Notes under the pieces: model-generated
Seen by the model: only the letters and a program-made list of their open reading frames with translations
What the model was told of the DNA's origin: nothing
Databases searched by the model: none
Program-made: the position numbers and the translations under genes
In this document: positions 15,301 to 22,874 of the stretch, piece after piece
Position numbering within the stretch: the first letter of the stretch is position 1
Layout: the number at the start of each line of letters is the position of its first letter
NCBI RefSeq assembly: GCF_002224125.1
Contig: NZ_NCSM01000013.1
Span: 129,670-155,415, forward strand
Direction of reading: 5' to 3'
DNA length: 25,746 nucleotides
Source: Streptomyces sp. NBS 14/10
GTDB lineage: Bacteria; Actinomycetota; Actinomycetes; Streptomycetales; Streptomycetaceae

Positions 15301-15865
15301 GCCGGACGACGTGGACTTCGGCCGCGCACTGCGCTTCACGGCCGACTACACGACGGCCGACGGCGAACCCGGCTCGACGGTCTTCCAAACCACCGACGGG
15401 TCGTCGCTCCAGCTGTGGAACACCCATCTGGTGCCCGACCGGATCGACCAGGGCTGGGTCGACGCGTCCACCCCGCAGTGGCCGGGGACCGGTACCACGG
15501 CGGCCAACGGATGGCGGATGTTCGACGGCGACATCGCCACGTACACCGACACCACCACCTCGACCGGCTGGGTGACCGTCAAACCGACCGACGGCTCCTC
15601 ACTGGCGGTCGACGCCGTGCTGATCCGCCCCCGCGCGAAGTACCCGGACCGGGCCAACGGCACGGTGCTGCAGAGCTCCACCGACGGCGGGAAATCCTGG
15701 ACGACCTTCCTGACCGTCGCGGGCGTGACCAGTGACCAGCAGTGGTACACGTTCAAGCTGCCCCAGCACACGGCGATCCCGATGCTGCGGGTCTACGACG
15801 GACACGGCGGCAACGCCAACCTCGCCGAGGTCCAGCTGCTGCGGTCCGACTCGCCGTCGAAGTAA
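12356..15865 (+). CDS. Secreted multidomain alginate lyase-family protein with discoidin domains
   Basis: The product is 1169 residues with a Sec signal peptide (MWKK..RWW, hydrophobic core about 15-30, AAAA cleavage region about 33-38). Residues 50-450 resemble the alpha-helical alginate lyase (PF05426-like) fold, with the conserved-looking block QEMGRDQAHAWDGI (E310, R313, D314, H317) and WGTGAYNFWN near 438. Then follow a jelly-roll CBM-like region (about 480-615), a putative Ig domain (about 618-705, YEASGLPEGATVDSATGAFSWTP), a helical spacer, an F5/8 type C (discoidin) domain (about 770-925), an Ig-like domain (about 928-1020) and a second discoidin domain (about 1025-1165). It probably cleaves an acidic polysaccharide outside the cell. 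The polymer cannot be told from the sequence. ATG 12356 has a GGAGA site five bases upstream. Confidence 0.82.
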   Translation: MWKKSGMRLRHTRWWAIATVVCALLAAFVPASSAAAATTSDPVTGDAFPAVTLKEVTSSDGFVHPGIAVSASSLRLARRQVLDGVEPWASYYASMHRTAYASRTLAPVNGGPGVDIPKSDAFNSQGIEARFIQDAFGAYTQAIEYFITGDPVYRANGMHIIRTWSHMDPEKVAPYPDDHIHAGVPLMRMLAAAEIFRYSSVNPGSDGYDISWTDADTTNLTKNLVTPVIKTLLYGNTFFMNQQLYPIVGELAGYVFTDNRAGYEQAVEWFSVNKSNPNRDTNGALNSLLRVISADDPLNTYGYSFVQHQEMGRDQAHAWDGIDIATEISRMLTVQKTRLDPVAGTVSSKPNAVSPFRFGNDRLLAGADAWYAYMTGKTVPWIDTTGGPGKLSEAYRGRVFQPIDELYNIYRYEFGVDVKEVAPNLAKVKEQADGPEFFWGTGAYNFWNSNPDYNPDYWLSLPEKVAGQTRPKQDNPLVRMAHRSIPLDGRSGVREEDGRDMVRMRASKKGATIAVRTLMYDSRNGYSPVGVLIRTNGPATLEIRKDMSLKPYHTVSLPDTHGKWRYVTYDMDLGILHGSTAGDNLAYYTVVGAPDVNVDIDSVNLQAKAQLTPPAFPQGQRTTLVGVAGAPLKRSLAATDTGDDTLTYEASGLPEGATVDSATGAFSWTPTSSQTSSQTGDVHASVVASDGKTDTVLKLDLVVAPDRAGALTAAQDGFDPKATYVRAPLQKFKDAVSSVKATMDTADDSTFSAGLVTVQDAVKALRLLNPKLADGTLSYPALVTSSLSEANVWNMTDGDINTFSGDLRAPFTLDFGTGFGVRADAFGLQARYNFGNRSEGANVYGSNDGSTWTLLTSRETTNTTPDFKMETIPVLSKVQDKSFRFLKVKVDDPGVPTDPSYPGISSFGEFRIHGSRVETAQAVKSATLSSSNDDPARAVNGDKVTLDLVATQPLAKVNVRIEGTDAEVTSTDSEHWSATAVLPDDVDFGRALRFTADYTTADGEPGSTVFQTTDGSSLQLWNTHLVPDRIDQGWVDASTPQWPGTGTTAANGWRMFDGDIATYTDTTTSTGWVTVKPTDGSSLAVDAVLIRPRAKYPDRANGTVLQSSTDGGKSWTTFLTVAGVTSDQQWYTFKLPQHTAIPMLRVYDGHGGNANLAEVQLLRSDSPSK

Positions 15866-15915
15866 CGCCACCAGGGCCGCGAACGCCCGGCCCCGGCCCG
15901 GCGCCCCGGCCCGGC

Positions 15916-15959
15916 AGTAAGCCCCCTGCTCGCGGAGAACCGCAGGCAGGGGGCTTACT
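15916..15959. terminator. Bidirectional terminator between lyase gene and gpmA
   Basis: Arms 15916-15929 and 15946-15959 (AGTAAGCCCCCTGC against its complement) form a perfect 14-bp stem. The 16-base loop can itself pair (GCGG/CCGC). It lies between convergent stops 51 and 23 bases away, so it should serve both genes. Confidence 0.85.
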
Positions 15960-15981
15960 CACGGCGCTTGGCAGCGTCGGC

Positions 15982-16743
15982 TTACTTCTTCTTGCCCTGG
16001 TTCTTGACCGCCTCGATGGCCGCCTTCGCGGCCTCCGGGTCGAGGTAGGTGCCGCCCGGCTTGAGTGGGCGGAAGTCGGCGTCGAGCTCGTAGGCGAGGG
16101 GGATGCCGGTGGGGATGTTGAGGCCCGCGATATCGGCGTCGGAGATGCCGTCGAGGTGCTTGACCAGGGCGCGCAGCGAGTTGCCGTGGGCGGCGACCAG
16201 GACCGTACGGCCGGCCAGGAGGTCCGGGACGATGCCGTCGTACCAGTACGGGAGCATGCGCGCGACGACGTCCTTGAGGCATTCGGTGCGCGGCCGCAGC
16301 TCCGGGGGGATGGTCGCGTAGCGCGGGTCGTCGGCCTGGGACCACTCGGAGTCGGCGTCGATGGGCGGCGGCGGGGTGTCGTACGAGCGGCGCCAGAGCA
16401 TGAACTGCTCCTCGCCGAACTCGGCGAGGGTCTGGGCCTTGTCCTTGCCCTGGAGGGCGCCGTAGTGGCGCTCGTTGAGCCGCCAGGAGCGGTGGACCGG
16501 GATCCAGTGGCGGTCGGCGGACTCCAGGGCGAGCTGCGCGGTGCGGATGGCGCGCTTCTGGAGGGACGTGTGGACCACGTCGGGGAGCAGGCCGGCGTCC
16601 TTCAGCAGCTCACCGCCGCGGACTGCCTCCTTCTCGCCCTTCTCGTTGAGGTTGACGTCCACCCAGCCGGTGAACAGGTTCTTCGCGTTCCACTCGCTCT
16701 CGCCGTGGCGGAGGAGGATCAGCTTGTACGGTGCGTCGGCCAT
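15982..16743 (-). CDS. gpmA: 2,3-bisphosphoglycerate-dependent phosphoglycerate mutase
   Basis: The product is 253 residues. It interconverts 3- and 2-phosphoglycerate in glycolysis and gluconeogenesis through a phosphohistidine. It shows the [10 protein letters not shown] motif (catalytic H13), [11 protein letters not shown] and the second histidine in [11 protein letters not shown]. The C-terminus ends in KNQGKKK. The start is ATG at 16741-16743, directly before the conserved [15 protein letters not shown] reading frame continues upstream but has no family similarity. Length and motifs are normal for the dPGM family. It is divergent from the MFS transporter gene. Confidence 0.96.
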   Translation of the reverse strand: MADAPYKLILLRHGESEWNAKNLFTGWVDVNLNEKGEKEAVRGGELLKDAGLLPDVVHTSLQKRAIRTAQLALESADRHWIPVHRSWRLNERHYGALQGKDKAQTLAEFGEEQFMLWRRSYDTPPPPIDADSEWSQADDPRYATIPPELRPRTECLKDVVARMLPYWYDGIVPDLLAGRTVLVAAHGNSLRALVKHLDGISDADIAGLNIPTGIPLAYELDADFRPLKPGGTYLDPEAAKAAIEAVKNQGKKK

Positions 16744-16887
16744 GGCGTCGAGCCTACTTGACCGGTATGAACGCCTCGCTTGACGCACCCGGTCAATCCG
16801 GTGGCGCGCGGGGGGCCGGGGTCGGTAATTTGCGGGTACCGCTTGCACCACTTACATATGCCGCGTTTTTGTACAAGGGGTCGCCCG

Positions 16888-18195
16888 ATGTCCGTTGCGC
16901 TACCGTCCGTCGCCAGACTGACACAGGCAGCGAAGGAGAGCGTCTCGGGTCTGCCCCGCGCCTTCTGGTGGCTGTGGACGTCCACCCTGGTGAACCGGCT
17001 GGGCGGCTTCGTCGCCCCCTTCCTTGCCATGTACCTGACCGTGGACCGCGGCTATTCGGCCACGTACGCCGGTCTCGTCGGCGCGCTGCACGGGCTGGGC
17101 GGGGCGGTGGCGGCGCTGGGGGCCGGGGTCATGACGGACCGGCTGGGGCGGCGTCCCACGCTGCTGATCGCGCAGAGCGCTACGGCGGTCAGCGTCGCCG
17201 TGCTCGGGTTCGTCGAGCATCCGGTCGCGATCGCCGTGGTCGCCTTCTTCGTCGGCATGGCGACCAACGGGTCGCGGCCCGCGGTGCAGGCCATGATGGC
17301 CGACATCGTCGCCCCCGAGGACCACATACGCGCCTTCTCGCTGAACTACTGGGCCATCAACCTCGGCTTCGCCTTCTCCGCTGCCGTGGCGGGGCTGATC
17401 GCCGAACACGGCTATCTCGCGCTCTTCCTGGGCGAGGCGATGATGACGCTGCTGTGCGCCGCCGTCGTCTTCGTCAAGCTGCCCGAGTCCCGCCCGGTGC
17501 GGAAGGAGACAGCAGGGGTGGAAGGGGCGGCGGACGAGCCGACGATCGGGCTCGGGACCGTACTGCGCGACCGGTCGTTCATGGCCGTGGTGGCGCTGTC
17601 GTTCCTCATCGCGAGCCTCATCCAGCAGGGGTTCGTGGGGCTGCCGGTGGCGATGGGGCAAAGCGGGCTGTCCAGTACGGACTTCGGGCTGGCGATCGCC
17701 GTGAACGGGGTGCTGATCGTGGCCGTGCAGATCCCCGTCACCCGGTTCATCGAGCGGCACCGCGAGCCGACCCGGCTGCTGATCGGCGCCGCGCTGCTCA
17801 TCGGCTACGGCTTCGGGCTCACCGCCTTTGCCGGATCGGTCGCGATCTACGCCCTGACCATATGCGTCTGGACCATGGGCGAGATCATCAACACCCCGAT
17901 CCAGATGGGGCTCGTGGCCCGGCTCTCCCCCGCCCACGGGCGCGGCCGCTACCAGGGGGTCTACGTGCTCTCCTGGTCGCTCGCGGCGCTCGTCGCCCCG
18001 CTGACGGCCGGGGCGGTGATCGACCACTACGGGGCGGATGTGCTGTGGGCGGGCTGCGCGGCGGTGGGGACCCTGGCCGCGGTCGGGTACGCCTCGCTGA
18101 TGCGGGCCGTCGGGCCTGCGGCGGAGCGAGGGGACGGTTTGGGGGAACCTGCCGGGGACGGCTCCAGGGCCGATCGCACCGTCTCAGCGGGCTGA
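16888..18195 (+). CDS. MFS transporter
   Basis: The product is 435 residues with about 12 predicted membrane helices and the major-facilitator motif A in the 2-3 loop (GVMTDRLGRRPTLL). A family of drug-efflux-like proton antiporters fits best (LVNRLGGFVAPFLAMYLT at helix 1). The substrate is not readable. ATG 16888 follows AAGGGG by seven bases, and an upstream in-frame ATG at 16780 would add 36 residues unlike a transporter N-terminus. The C-terminal tail after helix 12 is polar. It converges on the M48 protease gene with a 16-base gap. Confidence 0.9.
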   Translation: MSVALPSVARLTQAAKESVSGLPRAFWWLWTSTLVNRLGGFVAPFLAMYLTVDRGYSATYAGLVGALHGLGGAVAALGAGVMTDRLGRRPTLLIAQSATAVSVAVLGFVEHPVAIAVVAFFVGMATNGSRPAVQAMMADIVAPEDHIRAFSLNYWAINLGFAFSAAVAGLIAEHGYLALFLGEAMMTLLCAAVVFVKLPESRPVRKETAGVEGAADEPTIGLGTVLRDRSFMAVVALSFLIASLIQQGFVGLPVAMGQSGLSSTDFGLAIAVNGVLIVAVQIPVTRFIERHREPTRLLIGAALLIGYGFGLTAFAGSVAIYALTICVWTMGEIINTPIQMGLVARLSPAHGRGRYQGVYVLSWSLAALVAPLTAGAVIDHYGADVLWAGCAAVGTLAAVGYASLMRAVGPAAERGDGLGEPAGDGSRADRTVSAG

Positions 18196-18211
18196 GCCCC
18201 GGCCGTTAGGT

Positions 18212-20218
18212 TCAGGGGGTGTGCCTCGGCACCAAGGACTCGATGTCGAAACTCGGCCGCAGCAGCGTCCCCGGCGTCCAGATCGGGGCCGTGGGCAGGG
18301 GCAAGGACGGGGCCGTGGTCGGCCAGGTCGGCCAGTCCGAGTACCCGCCCGCGCCCGGCAGCTCCCCCGGCAGCCCGGCGCCGCCCGCGGCCGGGTCGTA
18401 CGTGCCGGTCGGGTGCCACCCCGTCCCCGGATAGGTCGGCTCCCCGCGGTTGGCCCACAGCAGCCAGGACACGGCCGTCATCCCCAGCAGCACGGTGAGC
18501 GCCAGCACCCGGATGCCCGAGATACGCCGCTGCGCGGGCGCGTCCACGCCGGGCGCGATGCTGATCCCGGAGGGGCGGGATATTTCGGGAGGGTGCTTGT
18601 TGGGCTTTTTCGTCCCGTTGGGTGTTTTCTTCCCTGGCAGCGGCGCCCGCTCGTTCACCCCCAGCGCGGCCACGTACAGGCCGAGCCGCTGGGTCTCGCC
18701 GGGCTGGCGTACGGCGGTGTCGGCCCAGTCCCGGATCGTCTCGGGCGCGATGCCGTCAGGCGGTACGAGGGTGCCCGGGCCGGTCCAGTTCATCGTCCAG
18801 TGCGCGCTCCCCCGCGCGACCAACTGCGCCCCGATCAGCACGTACAGGGCCTCCGCGAGCAGGCCCAACGGATCTCCTTCGGGCTCGTCAGGTGGCCGTA
18901 CGCGGCTGGCCAGTGCGCGGGCTAGCGGCATGCGCCGGCCGCTGTCGAGCAGGCGCAGCACCCGCTGGATCGTCAGCCCGGCCCCCTCATCATGGATCCC
19001 CTCGGCCTTCTCGACCGTACGGACCGCCTCCGCCAGCGGCCCCAGCAGCCGCGTCGCCCGGTGTTCGGCCAGCAGCCCGAGCCAGTCCCGCCACGGCATG
19101 GTCGGCGTTGTCCCCAGGCCGGGGTGCCGGCCCGGGTGCAGCGTGCGGGCCAGTTCCACCGCGTACCCCGACGGCACCTCGATGGGCTCGGCGATACCGT
19201 CCCCGCCCGGCCGGTCGGGGAGGCGGGCCAGGCGGCTGAGGCGGGTGGCCAGGTCGGGGTGCGGGTCGTCGCGGTCGGCGGGCCGCTCGGTGGCCCGCGC
19301 TCGGAGCGCGGCGAACGGTTCCCGCAGCTCAGGGGCGCCCACCATGTCGGCGAAGGCGCGGAACGGATCGTCCGGTACGCGCCCCTCGGCCCGCCGTACG
19401 GGGGTGAGGAAGCCCGCGACGAACTCCAGCCAGGCCACCTCCAGCGCGGACGCGGAGCGCAGGGCGTCGCCGACCGTCCGCGCCCCGGCCACCCGGGCCG
19501 CCTCACGGTCGGCCTCGAGCTCCTGGCGCCGCCGGACCGGCCGGGTGAGCCAGCGGAAGACGCGCGTGTAGCCGCGGAGCAGCAGCAAGGGCCCGCCCGC
19601 GTACATCCGCACCAGGTCGTTGGCCGCCGCCGCGCTCCGGATCGCCTCGCAGGCCGCCACCAGCCCCGCCGAACCGCGGTGGGCGAGGGCGCCGAAGCGG
19701 CTGTGGCGGCGGGAGAAGTGGCCCAGCTCATGCGCGAGCACCGCGCGCAGTTCGGCGGGCGGCAGGCCCACCACCAGGGGCAGGCCGAGGTAGAGGGTGC
19801 GGCGGCCGGGCACCAGGCCAAGGAACGAGGCGTCTTCGGTGACGGAGGCGTTGACCTCGGTGGTCAGCCGGATGGCGTCCGGCGGGGCGGTGCCCACGCT
19901 CTCGGCCAGTTCCTCGACGGCCGCCCATAACGCGGAGGCCCTGCGGCGGCTCACCCACACCGTGCCCTCCACCGGCCCGGCGGGCCGCGCGGTGCGCACC
20001 ACCGCCCACACCATGCCCGCCAGGATCGGCGCGAAGGCGGCGCAGGCCAGGATGACGCTGGTGGGCGGCGCCGTGCTCTCCGGCGCCCCGGCGGCCCACA
20101 GCCCCAGCACCAGGAACGCCAGCCACACCAGGACCAGCAGCGCGACCAGGGCATAGAAGACGACCAGCAGCACCAGGGCCAGCACGGCCCGGGCCGCGGC
20201 GACGGCGGTGGCGATCAT
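18212..20218 (-). CDS. M48-family membrane zinc metalloprotease
   Basis: The product is 668 residues. Two N-terminal hydrophobic segments (about 8-42 and 54-76) precede the peptidase domain, whose zinc site is HELGH (H163, E164, H167) with the third ligand in RRRQELEADREAARVAG (ELEAD). The middle region (about 290-520) is Arg/Ala/Pro-rich. After a polar Lys/Pro linker (TPNGTKKPNKHPPEIS) a further TM helix (IRVLALTVLLGMTAVSWLLW) leads to a Pro/Thr/Gly-rich tail of about 75 residues, probably extracytoplasmic. M48 enzymes (HtpX, Ste24-like) cleave membrane or misfolded proteins. ATG 20218 overlaps the sigma-factor stop by four bases, so it is co-expressed with and possibly serves the sigma factor. 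Confidence 0.88.
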   Translation of the reverse strand: MIATAVAAARAVLALVLLVVFYALVALLVLVWLAFLVLGLWAAGAPESTAPPTSVILACAAFAPILAGMVWAVVRTARPAGPVEGTVWVSRRRASALWAAVEELAESVGTAPPDAIRLTTEVNASVTEDASFLGLVPGRRTLYLGLPLVVGLPPAELRAVLAHELGHFSRRHSRFGALAHRGSAGLVAACEAIRSAAAANDLVRMYAGGPLLLLRGYTRVFRWLTRPVRRRQELEADREAARVAGARTVGDALRSASALEVAWLEFVAGFLTPVRRAEGRVPDDPFRAFADMVGAPELREPFAALRARATERPADRDDPHPDLATRLSRLARLPDRPGGDGIAEPIEVPSGYAVELARTLHPGRHPGLGTTPTMPWRDWLGLLAEHRATRLLGPLAEAVRTVEKAEGIHDEGAGLTIQRVLRLLDSGRRMPLARALASRVRPPDEPEGDPLGLLAEALYVLIGAQLVARGSAHWTMNWTGPGTLVPPDGIAPETIRDWADTAVRQPGETQRLGLYVAALGVNERAPLPGKKTPNGTKKPNKHPPEISRPSGISIAPGVDAPAQRRISGIRVLALTVLLGMTAVSWLLWANRGEPTYPGTGWHPTGTYDPAAGGAGLPGELPGAGGYSDWPTWPTTAPSLPLPTAPIWTPGTLLRPSFDIESLVPRHTP

Positions 20219-20865
20219 GTCCGCCCCCGGTCGTGAGCAGCGCGCAGCCCGTCCAGCAGCCACTCGGCGGCGCCGCGCAGCGCCGTGGACAGCGGGTCGG
20301 TCCGTACGCCGGGGACCAGGGAATCTCCCGGCCGGCCGAGCTCCGGCGAAGCGTCGAGCAACAGGGTGAGCCGGGCGCGGGCCCTGTGCAGATTGCTGCC
20401 GACGCTCCCGGTGCTGATGCCGAGCTCGGCGCCGATCTCCGCGTAGCTCATCCCCTCCAGGGAGTGCATCACGACCACCTGGCGCTGGCGCGGCGGCAGC
20501 ATGCCGAGCGCGCGCAGTACGGCCAGCGCCTCCGCGGTCTCCTCGACGGTGGCGGTGGTGGCGGCCGGTACGGTGAGCTCGACCGGCTTCCACCGGAACC
20601 ACCAACGCCGGCCGTCGCGCGACAGCTTGCGGCGCATGGTGGTCACGACCCACCCCTCCGGCGAGGCGCACGCCCGCACGGTCGGCCAGCGGCGCATCGC
20701 CTCGATGAACGCCTCCTGGACGGCGTCCTCGGCGTTCTGACGATTGCCGCTGAGCATCACCGCGCGGGCGGCGAGCCAGGGGTAGGTCCGGGCGTAGAAA
20801 TCCCCGAAGTCCTCCGGCTCCTCGAACTCCCTGCCGCCCGTGGCCTCCTCGACCGCGTCACTCAT
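20215..20865 (-). CDS. SigE-family ECF-type RNA polymerase sigma factor
   Basis: The product is 216 residues. Region 2 (about 18-85: FYARTYPWLAARAVMLSGNRQNAEDAVQEAFIEAMRRW) binds core and the -10. Region 4 (about 115-168: LPPRQRQVVVMHSLEGMSYAEIGAELGISTGSVGSNLHRARARL) carries the helix-turn-helix for the -35. A C-terminal extension of about 48 residues follows. It has no anti-sigma partner nearby; instead the next gene, overlapping by four bases, is a membrane metalloprotease. The start is ATG at 20863-20865. Its own upstream sequence is G-rich, and the good AAAGGAG site belongs to a mini-ORF that ends just inside this gene. Target promoters are unknown. Confidence 0.88.
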   Translation of the reverse strand: MSDAVEEATGGREFEEPEDFGDFYARTYPWLAARAVMLSGNRQNAEDAVQEAFIEAMRRWPTVRACASPEGWVVTTMRRKLSRDGRRWWFRWKPVELTVPAATTATVEETAEALAVLRALGMLPPRQRQVVVMHSLEGMSYAEIGAELGISTGSVGSNLHRARARLTLLLDASPELGRPGDSLVPGVRTDPLSTALRGAAEWLLDGLRAAHDRGRT

Positions 20866-20878
20866 GCCCGGCCCCCAT
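20858..20878 (-). CDS. Six-residue leader mini-ORF overlapping the sigma-factor start
   Basis: Reading leftward, AAAGGAG (20885-20891) lies six bases before ATG 20876-20878, which opens the peptide MGAGHE and then TGA. The stop overlaps codons 2-3 of the sigma factor (start 20865), so a ribosome that terminates there could restart on the sigma ATG. The same AAAGGAG is 19 bases from the sigma start, too far to serve it directly. A role in coupled initiation is inferred. The alternative is a chance ATG. Confidence 0.5.
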   Translation of the reverse strand: MGAGHE

Positions 20879-20952
20879 CGTGGTCTCCTTTGATGCTTCC
20901 CGGTCGGTGACCGGTGCACAAGGAAGAGGCATCGGGGGACGAGATTCTTCAC

Positions 20953-20974
20953 CGTCAATCACGGGGAATCGTGA
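20953..20974 (-). promoter_or_regulatory. Candidate promoter element with dyad upstream of the sigma factor
   Basis: On the minus strand, a dyad (TCACG-6 bases-CGTGA, 20959-20974) abuts TTGACG (20953-20958), a good -35 sequence, about 85-90 bases before the sigma start. No matching -10 was clear at 16-18 bases. It may be an operator of the sigma-protease operon. Confidence 0.35.
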
Positions 20975-20997
20975 ATTGCGGGGAGTAGCCGGGAAGT

Positions 20998-22740
20998 TCA
21001 GCGGTCCAAGTCGCGCTGCGCCTCGTAGAGGTTGCGGGGGCGCAGCGCCTCCGGGTGGCCGTAGGACTCGATACGGGAGTGGAGCGGACCGGCGAAGTCC
21101 GGGACGTCGGTCTGGTCGAACTCGCGGACCTCGCTGATGCCGGCCGTCGCGCTGTACGGGGCGATCTCGTCGATCTTGATGAGGCCCGCGCGCTGGTTGG
21201 TGACGGTGACGTTCCAGTGGGTGAACCGCGCGCCGTACAGCGGCCCCGCGCTCGCGTCGCCGCCGTGCCGCCCGTCGTTGTTGACGGTGATGTCGGTGCG
21301 GACGTTGGCGAAGGGCATCCCGCGGTGGGTGTCGAAGGTGCCCATCTCCATGCGCCCGCGCGACCAGACGTTGTAGCTGGACAGGCCCTCGACGTTGATC
21401 CCGTGCAGCTGCGTCCCGGCAGGGGCCGGGACCGTGCGCTCGCTGAGTACGAAGTCCTCGATGAGGTTGTCGTGGGAGCCCTCGCGGCAGCAGAACGGGT
21501 GGTGGCTGCCGCGGCCGGAGACCCGTATCCGGCTGAGCGTGCAGGCCTTCGCCGCGACCAGCAGGAAGCCGTTGTCGGGGTTGTTGACCGTCACGTCGTC
21601 GACCCAACAGTCCCACGCGCACTGCAGCGCCACGCCGTTGTAGCCCTTGTCGAGCAGATGCTGCGACTGCGGTGTCTCGACGATGTCGAGGGTGATGCCC
21701 TCGACGCCCGCGCCGACGACACCCTTGACCAGGGTCGTCAGCCGCGGCTGCCAGCCGGGCCGGGCGTCGAGCGGGAGGGGGCGGTCGAGGGTGACCCGGC
21801 GGCGGCGGGCGTCGACGGCGGTGATCCGGCAGGGCCACTCGTACGGGACGTACGAGGTCAGCTTGGTCTTGTCGGTCCAGACGTAGTCGGCGGCGCCCTC
21901 GACGTCCCCGGCCATATGGCGCAGCAGGGTGTGGTCCGCGTCATCGCTGAGCTGCAGCAGTACGCGGTCGCCGCGGCGCAGCCGGGAGGTGTCCGCGACG
22001 GTGACGGTCCAGTCGCCGCGCCGGGCGGCGCCGGTGACGTCGGTGAGGGTGTGCCACTCGTCGCGCTCGTTGCCGGTCCAGCCCTCGAAGGGCCAGTCCT
22101 GCGCCTTGATCGCGTCGGTGAGGGTGCGCCAGCGGTCGGTCGGGCAGATCCAGATCAGGCCGCCCGACCAGGACCAGGAGGACTTGTTGCCGCCGTACCG
22201 GCTGCCGTACGGGCCGATCAGCTCGGTGAGGTGGCGGGTGGCGTGCAGGGTGGTGCGGCCGCTGCCGGCGCCGCGCAGGACGACGTTGTCGTGGCCGAGG
22301 CGGATGACGTCGTCCACGCGGTACGTACCGGGCGGCACCAGGACCGTGCCGCCGCCCCGCCGGCCGGCGTCCGCGATGGCGCGGTTGATCGCGGGGGCGG
22401 CGTCGGCCGAGCCATCCGGTTTTGCGCCGTACGCGCGGACGTCGGCGACGACGGGGTGGCGCGGGAAGTCCGCGCTCCCGCCCCGGAAGCCGGCCCGGCC
22501 GACGTAGGGGATCTGGGGGTGGGTGTACGGGGCTGCGCGGAACTCCCGCCACAGGGTGGATGTGGGTGGTGCGGCTGTGCTGTGGCCGGCTGTGCTGTGG
22601 CCGGCTGTACTGTGGCCCGCTGCTTGCTGTGCCGCCGCCGAGGTGGCGCCGAGCAGCGATGCGCCCGTCATGGCCGTCGCGGCGCCGAGCGCGCCGCCGA
22701 GCAGTCTTCTCCGGTCGATCTCCCTGTCCCTGCTGTCCAT
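20998..22740 (-). CDS. Tat-exported right-handed beta-helix (pectate lyase-like) protein
   Basis: The product is 580 residues. The N-terminus has a twin-arginine-like signal (DRRRLLGG, R10-R12, then a hydrophobic stretch to AAA about 37). Next is a Gly/His/Ser/Thr linker with three AGHST repeats (41-55). From about residue 97, VVADVRAYGAKPDGSADAAPAINRAIADA plus GGGTVLVPPGTYRV is the hallmark of the Pectate_lyase_3 / glycosyl hydrolase 28-like beta-helix superfamily. Later strands (DNVVLRGAGSGRTTL, NNPDNGFLLV, DFVLSERTV) continue the helix. Substrate and whether it is a lyase or hydrolase are not readable. ATG 22740 has a GGAAGG site and is preferred over ATG 22755. It lies downstream of the YbjN gene on the same strand, with a 134-base gap. 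Confidence 0.85.
   Translation of the reverse strand: MDSRDREIDRRRLLGGALGAATAMTGASLLGATSAAAQQAAGHSTAGHSTAGHSTAAPPTSTLWREFRAAPYTHPQIPYVGRAGFRGGSADFPRHPVVADVRAYGAKPDGSADAAPAINRAIADAGRRGGGTVLVPPGTYRVDDVIRLGHDNVVLRGAGSGRTTLHATRHLTELIGPYGSRYGGNKSSWSWSGGLIWICPTDRWRTLTDAIKAQDWPFEGWTGNERDEWHTLTDVTGAARRGDWTVTVADTSRLRRGDRVLLQLSDDADHTLLRHMAGDVEGAADYVWTDKTKLTSYVPYEWPCRITAVDARRRRVTLDRPLPLDARPGWQPRLTTLVKGVVGAGVEGITLDIVETPQSQHLLDKGYNGVALQCAWDCWVDDVTVNNPDNGFLLVAAKACTLSRIRVSGRGSHHPFCCREGSHDNLIEDFVLSERTVPAPAGTQLHGINVEGLSSYNVWSRGRMEMGTFDTHRGMPFANVRTDITVNNDGRHGGDASAGPLYGARFTHWNVTVTNQRAGLIKIDEIAPYSATAGISEVREFDQTDVPDFAGPLHSRIESYGHPEALRPRNLYEAQRDLDR
22573..22617 (-). repeat. Three tandem 15-bp repeats in the beta-helix gene
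   Basis: Three consecutive copies of GGCTGTGCTGTGGCC (the third with one change) encode the AGHST repeats between the Tat signal and the beta-helix. They are in frame, so copy number can vary without loss of function. Confidence 0.85.
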
Positions 22741-22760
22741 GAGCCCGCCTTCCATGCATG

Positions 22761-22773
22761 TGAACGGCGTTCA
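22761..22773. promoter_or_regulatory. Candidate operator palindrome upstream of the beta-helix gene
   Basis: TGAAC-GGC-GTTCA is a perfect 5-bp dyad 20 bases before the beta-helix start codon, where a bound repressor would block initiation. The regulator is unknown and none is encoded nearby. Confidence 0.4.
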
Positions 22774-22799
22774 GATGTACGACGGCGTGAGGATGCCAC

Positions 22800-22862
22800 G
22801 GGGCAGGGGCGAGCGGAAGGGGTCGTGCAGGGGCGGGGCGAGGGGGCGGGCCGAGGGGCGGG
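22800..22862 (+). other. G-rich tract with G-quadruplex potential
   Basis: The plus strand carries nine runs of three to five G within 63 bases. The last six (22830-22862) have loops of one to four bases, which meets the usual quadruplex pattern. It sits between the YbjN stop and the beta-helix start, so the transcript of this leftward unit would be C-rich and the quadruplex would form in the DNA template strand. Confidence 0.5.
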
Positions 22863-22874
22863 TTGCCCAGGCGC

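Noticed and set aside
22573..22617. CRISPR-like repeat array
   Set aside because: Units are contiguous, without spacers, and encode an in-frame AGHST peptide repeat.
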